IMG/VR virus record: IMGVR_UViG_3300017967_000081
Coordinates: 1 to 36,527 of that record
Source of the DNA: a virus
Strand: one strand, 5' to 3'
Length of the DNA: 36,527 nt
Position 1 is the first letter of the stretch; each line of letters begins with the position of its first letter. A program made the position numbers and the translations under genes. The notes under the pieces were generated by a model. It was not told where the DNA came from. It searched no databases and saw nothing but the letters and a program-made list of their open reading frames with translations. This document shows positions 7,355-18,900 of the stretch, piece after piece.

Positions 7355-8725
7355 ATGGCCCAAGAAAAAAGAACAAGTGATTATGCTCAAAAAGGCGACC
7401 CAGGTCCGTTTTTAGCAAAAGTTATTGGACATACTGATTCTACATATATGGGTATGCTAGAAGTAGAATTGTTGTCTCTAACAGGAACTGGTAACAACTC
7501 ACAAACATCAGGCCAAACAGCATTTGTAAAATACATGAGTCCGTTTTATGGAGTAACACCATTTAAAGATTTGTCAAAAAATGCAACTTATGCAGATACT
7601 CAAAAATCTTATGGTATGTGGATGGTCCCGCCTGACGTAGGAAGTTTAGTAATGGTAATTTTTGTTGAAGGAAATTACTCTAACGGTTATTGGATCGGTT
7701 GCGTTCAAGATCAATATATGAATTTTATGCTTCCTGGAAATGCAGCAACAACTTATAACAGTACAGATAAGTCTAAAGCACTACCAGTAGGCGAGTACAA
7801 TAAGCGTTTAGAAACAGGCAAAGGCGGCGATCCTACACAGTACATTAAACCGGGTAATACTGATGCCATTGCACAGTTAAAAAACGCAGGTTTAGACGGA
7901 GATCCTATAAGAGGAACAACAACATCAAGTGCTAGACGAGAATTGCCTAGTATGGTATTTGGAATTTCTACGCCAGGTCCATCAGATAGAAGACCAGGCG
8001 CACCAAAAGGAAAATACGGTACAAATGAGGCTACTATAAATGTACCTTTTAGTAGATTAGGAGGAAGCTCTTTTGTTATGGATGACGGAGATCCTAATCT
8101 AGTTAGAAAGAAACCTGCCGGTGGTCCTGAAGCTGGACCGCCAGAGTATGCTTCTATAGAAGCAGGTGAAAAGGGAGATCCTACATTACCTGCTAATGAA
8201 TTAATTAGATTAAGAACTAGGACAGGACATCAAATTTTGATGCACAATACCGAAGATCTAATTTACATTAGTAACGCAAAGGGCACTAGCTGGATTGAAA
8301 TGACGTCTAACGGAAAAATAGACATATATGCAGCAGATAGTGTAAGCATACACACAGAAAATGATCTAAACATTACTGCTGGCAGAGACATTATAATGAA
8401 AGCAGGTAACAATATCTGCTTAACAGCTGGAAACGATGGCAGAATAACTGCTGCTGCCGGCACACACATAAATTCTAAAACCCATACAGAAACAGCACCT
8501 GACGGAATCAACATGAATGGACCAACTGCTACTCCTGCTTATCCACCGTTTAGAACACCTCAACATGAACCATGGACAGGTCATGAAAACTTAAATCCTT
8601 TAGAATTTGTACCAGAAAAAACTAGTGCAGATCCTGAGGATGAAAACGAGTTAGATGCAGAAACAGCAAATAACTTTGTTGCTGAGCCTGCGGTTATACC
8701 AGACACATTTAAGAAGGGCAAATAA
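7355..8725 (+). CDS. 5: Baseplate central spike, gp5-type, without lysozyme domain
   Basis: A 456-residue spike protein. Residues about 15-130 look like the gp5/VgrG OB-fold (MLEVELLSL, then PPDVGSLVMVIFVEGN and GYWIGCVQDQ). Residues about 285-375 form the C-terminal triple-stranded beta-helix: LIRLRTRTGHQILMHNTEDL, GTSWIEMTSNGKIDIYA, then octad-like strands such as LNITAGRDIIMKAGNN. T4 gp5 carries a lysozyme of about 165 residues between these parts. Here the linker (about 150-280) is Gly/Pro-rich with no recognisable lysozyme catalytic pattern. A soluble C-terminal tail of about 80 residues, rich in Asp/Glu, follows the helix. The stop overlaps the PAAR start (TAATG), matching the spike-tip pairing. 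Confidence 0.8.
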   Translation: MAQEKRTSDYAQKGDPGPFLAKVIGHTDSTYMGMLEVELLSLTGTGNNSQTSGQTAFVKYMSPFYGVTPFKDLSKNATYADTQKSYGMWMVPPDVGSLVMVIFVEGNYSNGYWIGCVQDQYMNFMLPGNAATTYNSTDKSKALPVGEYNKRLETGKGGDPTQYIKPGNTDAIAQLKNAGLDGDPIRGTTTSSARRELPSMVFGISTPGPSDRRPGAPKGKYGTNEATINVPFSRLGGSSFVMDDGDPNLVRKKPAGGPEAGPPEYASIEAGEKGDPTLPANELIRLRTRTGHQILMHNTEDLIYISNAKGTSWIEMTSNGKIDIYAADSVSIHTENDLNITAGRDIIMKAGNNICLTAGNDGRITAAAGTHINSKTHTETAPDGINMNGPTATPAYPPFRTPQHEPWTGHENLNPLEFVPEKTSADPEDENELDAETANNFVAEPAVIPDTFKKGK

Positions 8726-9018
8726 TGGCTGCTATACACAGAGATACAGATGCAAGAAGTTGCGGCGCAACAACAGTTGTTGCAGGACAGTCTAATGTAT
8801 ATGCTAACAATTTGTTAGTATCAGTGGATGGAGATCCCAACTCGCATGGCGGAGGCGCATTAAACGCAGGATCTAATAAAGTTTTTATTAACAATATTGC
8901 AGTGGTAAATCATACACCAGATGGAGCAGCACCAGATTCTTTGTGTGCTCCATTAGGAGGTTCTCACTGCGGTCCTGTAACTGCTCAAGGCAGTCCTGAT
9001 GTTTTTGTAGGTGATTAA
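8725..9018 (+). CDS. PAAR-domain spike tip protein (gp5.4-like)
   Basis: A 97-residue PAAR protein that should cap the gp5 beta-helix as a sharp cone. It begins AAIHRDTDARSCGATTVVAG, followed by GDPNSHGGG, NKVFINNIAVVNH and SHCGPVTAQGSPDVFVGD, the usual PAAR layout with VFxNxxxV strands and a final xGSxxVFxGD. PAAR proteins bind a metal ion with three His and one Cys; candidate ligands here are His41, His63, His81 and Cys82. Start and stop fit the family length. It is coupled to gp5 by a one-base overlap. Confidence 0.9.
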   Translation: MAAIHRDTDARSCGATTVVAGQSNVYANNLLVSVDGDPNSHGGGALNAGSNKVFINNIAVVNHTPDGAAPDSLCAPLGGSHCGPVTAQGSPDVFVGD

Positions 9019-9035
9019 TAAGGTTAAATATAGTT

Positions 9036-9488
9036 ATGAGTACAAGAGAAAAAGGATTATATAAACAAGTAGTTGTTAAGGGAAATAACAAGGCCCAAAA
9101 CACATCACCTGGCAGCAGAGCTTATAGAGGTTTAAGCACTGTAAATCCTGATAACTCCACTTATGTACTCTACGATATTGCACTTATTAAACAAGATATT
9201 ATCAATCATTTCCATATAAGGCAAGGTGAAAAGCTAAGTGATCCTGAGTTTGGAACCATTATATGGGACGTTTTGTTTGAACCTTTAACACCACCTATTC
9301 AAGATGCTATTGTTAATAATGTATCAAAAATATGTAATTACGATCCAAGGGTTCAAGTTAATAATATTACTGTAGATAGTTACGAAAGCGGCATACAAAT
9401 CGAATGTACATTAACATATCTTCCTTATAATATCTCAGAAACTATGCAATTGAAATTCGATGAAAGTGCTGGATTTTTTAATGCATAA
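9036..9488 (+). CDS. 25: Baseplate wedge subunit gp25
   Basis: A 150-residue member of the gp25/GpW family, a conserved wedge component at the sheath-baseplate junction. The hallmark segment runs IKQDIINHFHIRQGEKLSDP (residues 51-70), then EFGTIIWDVLFEPL (71-84), and later VDSYESGIQIECTLTYLP. T4 gp25 is about 132 residues; the extra length is a basic N-terminal tail (1-35). The ribosome site is weak (AAGG at 9020-9023, 12 nt upstream). It is followed by gp6, its usual partner in the wedge. Confidence 0.9.
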   Translation: MSTREKGLYKQVVVKGNNKAQNTSPGSRAYRGLSTVNPDNSTYVLYDIALIKQDIINHFHIRQGEKLSDPEFGTIIWDVLFEPLTPPIQDAIVNNVSKICNYDPRVQVNNITVDSYESGIQIECTLTYLPYNISETMQLKFDESAGFFNA

Positions 9489-9512
9489 TTAACTACGCAC
9501 TTTTCTAAATCT

Positions 9513-9520
9513 AATAAATA
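9513..9520 (+). promoter_or_regulatory. Late promoter element AATAAATA, upstream of gp6
   Basis: AATAAATA (seven of eight matches to TATAAATA) lies in the 56-nt gap between gp25 and gp6, 24 nt before the gp6 ATG, followed by an AAGGAAAG Shine-Dalgarno (9533-9540). This gap is one of the longest in the late region, which fits a transcription start here. Confidence 0.7.
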
Positions 9521-9544
9521 TCAATATAGATCAAGGAAAGCACA

Positions 9545-12500
9545 ATGTCATCTACAGATAGACAAAACAGATTACTTTTAGCAGAAGATTGGAAGCGTGT
9601 ATATCAGAGCTTCCGTAACGCAGATTTTCAAAGTTATGACTTTGATAACTTGCGTAGAACAATGATTAATTACCTCAGAGAAAACTATCCTGAGGATTTC
9701 AACGACTATGTAGAATCTAGCGAATACTTAGCACTAATAGATTTGATAGCATTTTTAGGGCAAAATATTGCTTTCCGTATTGATCTAAATGCCCGTGAAA
9801 ACTACTTAGAATTAGCAGAACGCCGCGAAAGTGTATTACGTTTAGCAAGATTGCTTTCCTATAATCCAAAGCGTAACCAAGCAGCAAATGGTCTTCTTAA
9901 AATAGAAAGTGTTTCTACGTCAGAAGATATTGTCGATTCTAACAATGTAAATTTATCAGGCCAAACAATTATTTGGAATGATCCTTCAAACCCAGATTGG
10001 TACGAGCAATTTGTCAAAATATTAAATGCTGCTCTACCAGCAAATGGAACATTTGGCCGTCCTATCAAAAAAGATATTGTAAATGGTGTTCCAACAGATC
10101 AATACAGAATGCTTAGTACAAATACTGAAATTCCTGTATATGGGTTCCAAAAAGCAATTGATGGTAGATCAGTAAGATTTGAAATTGTCAGCACTGACGT
10201 TGTTGATGGAGTAATTGAAGAAGAAGCACCGTTTCCAGGAAACAATTTTGCTTTCCTTTACAGAGATGACGGCCGCGGCCCGGCAAGCTCTAACACAGGA
10301 TTTTTCAGTCACTTCCGTCAAGGAACAATAGACGAAGGCGTATTCAATATTAATAACCCATCCACTAATCAAGTTGTAGCAATTGATGCTGTTAATATAA
10401 ACAACAAAGATGTTTGGCTTTACAAGTTAGACAGTTTTGGTAATGAAAATGAACTTTGGTCTAAAGTAGAATCTGTTGAAGGTAACAACGTAATTTACAA
10501 CAGTTTAAACAAAAATATACGCAACATTTATAGTGTTTTAACACGAGTCGATGACAGAATAAGTTTAATTTTCTCAGACGGTGTTTTTGGTAACTTACCA
10601 AAAGGAGCATTTAGAGTTTATTACAGAACAAGTAGAAACGAAACAATGGTTGCTAACCCTGATGATATGCGTGGAATAAGTGTTAATATACCTTATCTAA
10701 CTAAATCAGGAAAAGTAGAAACTCTATCAATACAATATGAATTAAAATACAGAGTAGATAATGCGTCTGTTTCTGAAACAAACGCAAGTATTAAAGCAAA
10801 TGCACCATCTACTTATTACACTCAAAATAGAATGGTAACTGCCGAAGACTACCAAATTGGTCCTTTAGGTGTTAGCCAAGAAATTATTAAGGCAAAAAGT
10901 GTTAATAGAACAGCAAGTGGAATAAGCAGATACTTTGACTTAATAGATGCAACAGGCAAATATTCTAAAACAAACTTGTTTGGCGTTGATGGAGCAATTT
11001 ATAAAGAATACTTAACACCTAAAGCATCATTTACATTTGTTACAAGAACAGATGTTGAAGGTGCTATTGTTAATACTATAGAACCTATTCTCAGCGATAA
11101 AAAAGTTAGAAATTATTATTATGATAAGTTTCCTAAAATTAGTGTAAGTGACCTGGGAGTTAAATGGACACAGTCGAGCACAGCTACTAATTTAAGCACA
11201 GGTTATTTTACAAACAGAGAAGGTCTTAAATCACAACTAGGAACATATACTTCATCTATATTAAGTTTAATTGTTCCCGGAACACTTGTAAAATTCTTAC
11301 CTCCAGAAGGAGAATATTTCTTACCAGACGGAACGTCAGCACCAGGAATACAAGGTCAAAAAAATGTTACAGAGTATAGATGGGCAAAAATTGAAAGTGT
11401 AGATGCAGATGGTACTGTAGTAGCAGATGACGGAACAGGGCCTGTGTTTTTAAACGACATAATTCCATCAAACTCTAGACTAGTAGAAATACGTCCTGCT
11501 ATTTCATATGAATTAGAATCTGATGTAATTACACAAGTTATTGATCAAATATTTGCTTATAAAACATTTGGTTTGAGATTTGATAGAAATAAACAAGCCT
11601 GGAGACTTGTAACAGAAAATAACCTAAATGTTGCAAACGATTTTAGTATTGGTAAAACAGGCGATGTAACAAACCAACAACTTGATGCAAGTTGGCTGTT
11701 ACTGTTTGAAACTGACGGTGAAAAATATACTATTACATATCGCGCCATGCGTTATATATTTGAAAGTGATAAAGAAATACGTTTCTATTTTGATAGTAGC
11801 GATAAAATTTACAATAACCTAACAGGAAAAATTATAAAAGACAAGATTAAAGTGATGAGTATTAATACTATACCTGATGATACTGTACCATTTACAGTAG
11901 ATTTTGATTGGGAAGTTACAGAAGAATATAGAGATCCTGAAGGCTATGTTGATAGTAAAAAAATACAAGTAACATTTTTTGATAATGACGATGACGGTGT
12001 TGTTGATGATCCTGAAATATTTGCGGAAATAGTTGCTGAAACAACAAATCCTTTAGAGAAATATGTCTTCCAAGAAAAATATATAACAACAGATGGTGTT
12101 GAAGATTACAACTATGTAAGTAAAGATGACATAGGTGTAATTGTTTTGCAAACAAAAGAAAATCTTGCACCGTTTAGTTCTTATGATGACGGACAACTTT
12201 TTTATTATGTAGATGAAGGTATTTTTGAAACACTTAATAAGACTTTTGGAACATTAAGTGTAACAACAAATTACCGTGCTAGGATTGGTAGAGACAATCT
12301 AAAATTCCAATATATCCATGCAGCAGATTATAGTGCAAGGATTGACCCGAGCGCAAGTAACATTATAGATACATATCTATTAACGAAAACATACGACACT
12401 GCATTTAGATTATGGTTAAGTGGCCAGGGTACTAAACCTTTACCACCTAGTACAGATAGTTTGTTCTTGTCATATGGTACTGAAATAAACAAAATAAAGT

Positions 12501-12958
12501 CACTTAGTGACGAAGTAATATATCATCCGGTTAAGTATAAAATACTATTCGGAGATAAATCATCTGTGGATCTTCAAGCAACATTTAAAATTGTTAAAAA
12601 CCCTGATTTGGTTCTAAATGATAACGATGTTAAGTCGAGAGTTATTGCAGCAATAGATGAATTTTTTGCATTAGAAAATTGGGACTTTGGCGATAAATTT
12701 TATTTCTCAGAATTAAGCAATTATGTAATGAGTCAATTAGCTCCAGATCTTGTAACATTCATTATGGTGCCTGATCAAGAAACCCAATCATTTGGTAGTT
12801 TGTTTGAAATAAAATCAGAATCAGACGAAATTTTTATTAGCGGTGCAACTGTTGATAATATTGAAATTATTGATGCAATTACAGCATCAAGATTAAAAGC
12901 AAGTGGAAAAGTTGTTTCTGAATCAGAAACTACTAACACTGGAATACAAAGTATTTGA
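9545..12958 (+). CDS. 6: Baseplate wedge subunit gp6 (enlarged)
   Basis: A 1137-residue protein with gp6-like ends. N-terminal: YLRENYPEDFNDYVESSEYL (43-62), then IDLIAFLGQNIAFRIDLNAREN and RLARLLSYNPKR, the conserved start of T4-like gp6. TAEDYQIGPLG (about 432) is the central baseplate-J-like segment. The C-terminal part (about 990-1120) has YHPVKYKILFGDKS and a wedge-dimer-like end. T4 gp6 is about 660 residues, so about 450 residues are extra, mostly between 480 and 980. That insert contains a canonical EF-hand-type loop at residues 813-824. In T4, gp6 dimers form the inner ring tying the wedges together. Strong Shine-Dalgarno and its own late element upstream. Confidence 0.88.
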   Translation: MSSTDRQNRLLLAEDWKRVYQSFRNADFQSYDFDNLRRTMINYLRENYPEDFNDYVESSEYLALIDLIAFLGQNIAFRIDLNARENYLELAERRESVLRLARLLSYNPKRNQAANGLLKIESVSTSEDIVDSNNVNLSGQTIIWNDPSNPDWYEQFVKILNAALPANGTFGRPIKKDIVNGVPTDQYRMLSTNTEIPVYGFQKAIDGRSVRFEIVSTDVVDGVIEEEAPFPGNNFAFLYRDDGRGPASSNTGFFSHFRQGTIDEGVFNINNPSTNQVVAIDAVNINNKDVWLYKLDSFGNENELWSKVESVEGNNVIYNSLNKNIRNIYSVLTRVDDRISLIFSDGVFGNLPKGAFRVYYRTSRNETMVANPDDMRGISVNIPYLTKSGKVETLSIQYELKYRVDNASVSETNASIKANAPSTYYTQNRMVTAEDYQIGPLGVSQEIIKAKSVNRTASGISRYFDLIDATGKYSKTNLFGVDGAIYKEYLTPKASFTFVTRTDVEGAIVNTIEPILSDKKVRNYYYDKFPKISVSDLGVKWTQSSTATNLSTGYFTNREGLKSQLGTYTSSILSLIVPGTLVKFLPPEGEYFLPDGTSAPGIQGQKNVTEYRWAKIESVDADGTVVADDGTGPVFLNDIIPSNSRLVEIRPAISYELESDVITQVIDQIFAYKTFGLRFDRNKQAWRLVTENNLNVANDFSIGKTGDVTNQQLDASWLLLFETDGEKYTITYRAMRYIFESDKEIRFYFDSSDKIYNNLTGKIIKDKIKVMSINTIPDDTVPFTVDFDWEVTEEYRDPEGYVDSKKIQVTFFDNDDDGVVDDPEIFAEIVAETTNPLEKYVFQEKYITTDGVEDYNYVSKDDIGVIVLQTKENLAPFSSYDDGQLFYYVDEGIFETLNKTFGTLSVTTNYRARIGRDNLKFQYIHAADYSARIDPSASNIIDTYLLTKTYDTAFRLWLSGQGTKPLPPSTDSLFLSYGTEINKIKSLSDEVIYHPVKYKILFGDKSSVDLQATFKIVKNPDLVLNDNDVKSRVIAAIDEFFALENWDFGDKFYFSELSNYVMSQLAPDLVTFIMVPDQETQSFGSLFEIKSESDEIFISGATVDNIEIIDAITASRLKASGKVVSESETTNTGIQSI
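11981..12016 (+). other. EF-hand-type calcium-binding loop within gp6
   Basis: Codons 813-824 encode DNDDDGVVDDPE. Acidic residues stand at loop positions 1, 3, 5 and 9, Gly at 6, a hydrophobic residue at 8 and Glu at 12, the full 12-residue EF-hand pattern. It is preceded by a beta-like KIQVTFF segment, so it may be a lone calcium-stabilised turn and not a helix-loop-helix pair. Confidence 0.6.
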
Positions 12959-12977
12959 TTAAAGGAAGCGGCTAGAC

Positions 12978-15900
12978 ATGGCAAGTAATAATGATCAGAA
13001 CGAATTTCCTGTACCAGCAGCCGGAGGTTCGGATACTAAAAGAACAAGTGCGCAGCACTTGCCGCGTTATTTTAGGACTGAGACAAATAAGAAATTTTTA
13101 TCTAGCACATTAGATCAGTTAATCCAACCTGGCGTCGCAGAAAAACTAAACGGATACTTTGGAAGACAAACTGCAAAATCATTTACAGCAGCTGATAACT
13201 ATGTTGGAGATATTTCAACAAAAAGATCAGATTACCAATTTGAGCCTGCAACTGTAATTAAAGATGACTTAGATAATGTTCTTTTTTACAAAGATTATAA
13301 TGACTTTGTAAATCAATTAACTAGTTTTGGTGCTGATACTTCAGACCACAGTAGATTTAATAGCCAAGAATATTATGCTTGGAACCCGCATATTGATTGG
13401 GATAAATTTACTAACTTCCGTGAATACTATTGGCTTCCAAACGGTCCGCAAACTATACCTGTTAAAGGACAGACGATAGATATTGTATCTACATACACAG
13501 TAGAACTTGCAGACAACTTAGATAATAATGCATATCTTTTTACGCCAGATGGTGCAACACAAAATCCTAGTTTAAAATTGTATAGAGGTATAACATATCG
13601 ATTTGAAATAAACACAGAAGGCCTACCATTTACTATAAGAACCAAGCGCACTCTTGATAGTGCTTTTGATTTAGATTCTGGAATTTCAGCACAAAATGTA
13701 GAACTTGGTGTTATTGAATTAAGATTAACATCAGAAACACCTGACGTACTTTATTATGTTGCAGATAATGATATAAATGTTGCAGGACTAATCAAAGTTG
13801 CAAACATCGAAGAAGCTAGTTTTATTGATGTAGAGACTGAAATAGTAGGTAAAAAAACTTATACAACAAGTGACGGATTTGCTCTTTCTAATGGAATGAA
13901 AGTTAAATTTATAGGAGAAGTAACTCCGGCAACATATGCTGAAGGAGAATTCTACGTTGATGGCGTCGGTGATGAAATTAGATTAATTGCAGAAGCAGAC
14001 TTAAACGTTGCTAGTTCATTTACAGATGACTTATTAATCCCCTTTGACGGAGACGGTTTTGATAGAAGCCCATTTGATGAAGCAATTGGTTATCCTGCTG
14101 TAAAAGATTACTTTGTAATAAACAGAGGCAGTGCTGATGGAAACTTGTGGAGCAGATACAATAGATGGTTCCATAGAAGTGTAATAGAAAAAGCAGCTGA
14201 AATAAATGGGGTTCCGGTAGATGTAGATCAATCGCAAAGAGCAAAACGCCCAATTATAGAGTTTGATGCAGGTATAAAGTTACAAAATTTTGGAACTAAG
14301 ATCAAAAAAGATGTCGATTTAGTTGATACATATACACTTGATGTATTTTCAGATATAGAAGGAAGTCAAGGATATAATATTGATGGTATAGACATTACTG
14401 ACGGTATGCGCATTTTGTTTTTAGCAGATACTGATATATTAGTTAAAGGAAAAATTTACCAAGTTAATTTCATAACATTTGCCGATGGAACTGGTAGAGC
14501 CTCTAATAGACAAATTTCTTTAGTTGAAGTAGATGACTCAGAACCTTTAGAAAATGAAGTTGTACTAGTTAAAGACGGTACAGATTCAAAAGGTTTGATG
14601 TACTACTACAATGGTACAGAATGGAAATTGTGTCAAACTAAAACTAGTGTGAATCAGGCTCCTTTATTTGAAATGTTTGACGAAGCTGGTAACAGCTTTA
14701 ATGACTTAACTATTTTTGAAGCAAGCACATTTAAAGGTAACAAAATTTTTAGTTATGCAGTTGGCGCAGGTCAAAACGATACAGAACTAGGTTTTCCAAT
14801 AACATACAGAAATATTGAAAACGTAGGCGATATAACATTTAACTTTGATTTGTTAAAAGATTCTTTTAACTACCAAGTTGGAAATGATTTATTTTATAAA
14901 AACACTGATATTGGTTATCTCAGGAAATATAAAACTAGAACGCAATTTGCTTACGAAAACGGCTGGAAAAAATCTCCAAAAATTAGCGAACAGGTTGTGA
15001 TTAGGCAGTACGTTAATGATAATACGCTAACAGCATACGACATAGATGTTTATGAAAACAGTGCTAGTTTAACTGATTTATGGTATCGAGTATATTTAAA
15101 CAACAAGTTACAAGTTGAAGGTACAGATTTTACAACTTCAGTTTCGCCTAATAATTTACTACAGATAATTTTTGTAAATGACTTGGCAATTGATGATGTA
15201 ATTTTATTTAAAACAAAGTCAAGAGCTGCAAAAACTGAAATAGGACATTATGAAATAAGTGCAAATCTTGAGCGCAATCCTTTAAACAATAATCTTACGC
15301 AATTTACACTTGGCGAAGTTAATGATCACGTTGCTTCTATAGTAGAAAGTCTTGATAATTTTGTCGGAAAGTTCCCAGGTGCAGGAAACTTAAGAGATGT
15401 AGGTCCTGTAAGCATTTACGGTAAAAGATTTTTAAAACACAGTTCTCCATTTAATTTAGCAAGTTACAGTTTGTTAGACAAAGATAGTAATATGCTAAAG
15501 TCTATAAGATATGCTAGAAGAGAATACGGCAAGTTTAAAAGATTATTTTTACAAACAGCAAATGATTTAGGATATGAAGGTCCTGTCAAAGAACATGTTG
15601 ATAGAATATTAGCTAGTATTAATAAAGATAAAATTAGCAGTATGCCATTTTATTTTAGTGATATGTTTGCAATTGGTGCATCAGTTAGAACAGATTACGA
15701 AATATATGATGAACAACAGCAGTTTTTTGCATTGTCTCAACCTTTTACATTAGACGAACCAAGCAGAAGAGCAGTACAAATATACATAAATGGCTTGCAA
15801 TTAATACATGGCAAGGATTACACTTTTAATAGTGAAGGATTTGCTATTATTACAGCTACTAAAGAAATAGATGATGTTGTTACAATTTATGAATATGAAT

Positions 15901-18900
15901 CAACAAACGGAACATATGTACCGCCTACTCCTACAAAATTAGGATTATATCCTGCTTACGAACCCGTTAAGTATTTGGATGACACATATCTTGAACCTAC
16001 AGAAATTATTCAAGGCCATGACGGAAGTAAATTTGTTGCCTATAACGATTTTAGAGATGATCTTATTCTTGAATTAGAAAAAAGAATTTATAACAACATT
16101 AAAGTAAAGTATGATCCTACTATCTTTGACATTGAATCTTATGTAGGTGGTACTTTTAGAGATACTACATTTACAAAAGAGCAAATAGATAATGCAATGC
16201 TTCCTGATTTTGTTCAGTGGTTACAATTAGTCGATGACGATTATACAGACAATCAGTTTTTTCAAAGGACAAACAGTTTTACATTTAACTATGCATCTAT
16301 GACAGATCCAAATGGTAATGCATTGCCGGGATTTTGGCGCGGAGTTTATAAACAAGCCTTTGATACAGACAGACCTCATACCCATCCATGGGAAATGCTA
16401 GGATTTAAAATTAAACCTACATGGTGGGAAGAACAATATGGTCCTGCTCCTTACACCAAAGATAACATTGTTATGTGGGAAGATTTGCAAAACGGTGTAA
16501 TAAGGATACCGGGACAAAAATTTTCTATTAATAAGAAATACAAAAGACCTGGATTAGTTAATTTTATCCCTGTTGATGAATCAGGAAACTTATTAAGTCC
16601 GAATGATTGTGGATATGCAGGAAACTTTGTTTCTAGTACTATTAAGGATATTTTTAAATACGGTGACGAAGCACCAGTTGAATCTGCCTGGAGACGAAGC
16701 GGAGAGTTTCCTTTTGCACTAATTGCTAGTTGGTTACTAAATCAGCCACATAAAGTATTTGCAACAGGCTTTGATAGAATTAGACAGAAAAAAAATCTTG
16801 CCGGGCAAATAATTTATACTGAAACAAACAATCATATTAGATTACAAGATTTAGTTTTTCCTAACACTGTAGAAGATACCGCTCAAATATTTACAGCTGG
16901 GTTGATAAATTACGTTGCAGGATATATGGCAGCAAGTGTTACAAGACCATACGGAACTTATAAAGACCATATAGTTGCGATTACTAACCAAATGGGCTTT
17001 AAAGTTGGTGGTTTCACTGAAAAGAATAAATTTAGACTAATTTTAGATAGTAGAACACCTCTAAATCAAGGTAATGTTTTTGTTCCAGATGAAAACTATA
17101 AAATTTTCCTAAATACAAGTTCTCCTGTAGAAACACTTTCTTATAGTGGCGTATTGATTGAGCGTAGAACTAACGGATTTAAAATTAGCGGTTATGATAA
17201 TACAAAACCTTATTTTGATTACTATAAACCAATTGCCTTAGAAAATGATCCTACAATTAATGTAGGTGGTATTACAGAAAAGTATGTTACCTGGGGACCA
17301 GGCCAAACTTATGTTAAAGGTCAAAATATCGAAAATGCCGGGGCATATTATAGAGCAAAAAATAATTTTACAAGTGGGGCAAGTTTTGATACAGATAATG
17401 TAGAAAGAATGCCGTCTTTACCTTTAATAGGAGGTAGAGATGCTACTTTTAGAAGAACATTTTTTACAAAAATAACTGAAAAAATGCCGTACGGAACAGT
17501 TTTAAAAACTGTGCAAGAAGTAGTAGATTTCTTATTAGGATATCAAAAGTTTTTAGAAACAAAAGGATTTGTGTTTGATTATTATGACAGTGATAATGCA
17601 GTTGTAGCAAATTGGAGAACATCTTGTAAAGAATTCCTTTTCTGGACCACACAAAACTGGGCAGCAGGTACAGTAATTACATTAAGTCCAGCAGCGTTCC
17701 AGTTGAAGTTACAAACAGAATATTCTATTGTTGATAATATATTTGACAACTTTTATGGTTATACGCTATTAAAAGCTGACGGTAAAAAGTTAGTAGAAGA
17801 ATTTACAACATTAGGCAGACAAAATAGTAATGAATTTGTTCTACGTCCAAAAACTACCGCAGACGGTATTTACAGTCTAAAACTACCGTTAGTACAAAAA
17901 GAACATGTAGTATTACTTGACAACAGAACTGTGTTTGGAGATGTGATCTTTGACCCAGAACCTGGATATAGACAAGAGCGCATAAAGATATTAGGTTATA
18001 GAACCACTGATTGGGACGGAAGTCTAAATATACCAGGATTTGTTTATGACGATGCAAAAGTTACAGATTGGGAATCTTGGAAAGACTATTCAATAGGTGA
18101 CACTGTTAAGTATAAAGAATTTTATTATACTGCAACAAATAAAATACCGGGTACAGAAACATTTGAGTCAGAAGATTGGAACAGACTTGACGAAAAACCT
18201 AGTCCTGTATTGTTACCTAACTTTGAATATAAAACTAATCAATTTGCAGATTTCTATGATTTAGATAGTGATAACTTTGACACAGAGCAACAGCGTCTTG
18301 CACAGCATTTAATTGGATATCAAAAGCGCACATATTTAGAAAATATTATTAATGATGACGTTAGCCAGTATAAATTCTATCAAGGATTCATCGCTGACAA
18401 AGGTTCAAAGAATGCTTTGACTAAATTGTTTGATGCACTAGCAAGTGACGACAAAGATAGTTTAGAATTCTATGAAGAATGGGCAATTAAACAAGGCCAA
18501 TATGGTGCATCAGAAGGTTTTGACGAAGTTGAATTTTTATTAGACGAAAAACAATTTAGACTAGCACCACAACCTATCGAATTAGTACAACGAGTGCAGG
18601 GTGACGAAAAGGATTTAATTTATAGAATACAACCTTACCAGGTTTATTTAAAACCTGAAAACTACGATCATAAACCGTTTCCTAGCAAATATATTACAAA
18701 CGGTTATACAAAAGATAGTGGTTATGTAAATCCGGAAGATGTAGATTTTATTGTTGGAACATATGATGATATTTTAACAATTAATTTTGCAGATTGTAGG
18801 AAAGATTCCTACATATGGGTAGGTAACGATAAGCAAACATGGAATGTATATCGTCATATAGATACTGATTTAGAAGTTGAAGCTGTAACTGGAGGCGATA

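Noticed and set aside
7790-8200. A hidden lysozyme domain in the gp5-type spike
   Set aside because: No Glu/Asp/Thr catalytic arrangement or helical lysozyme-like sequence seen; the region is Gly/Pro-rich linker.
9023-9030. GTTAAATA as a late promoter for gp25
   Set aside because: It ends only 5 nt before the ATG, so a transcript would start at or inside the start codon. The other elements sit 20-26 nt away.
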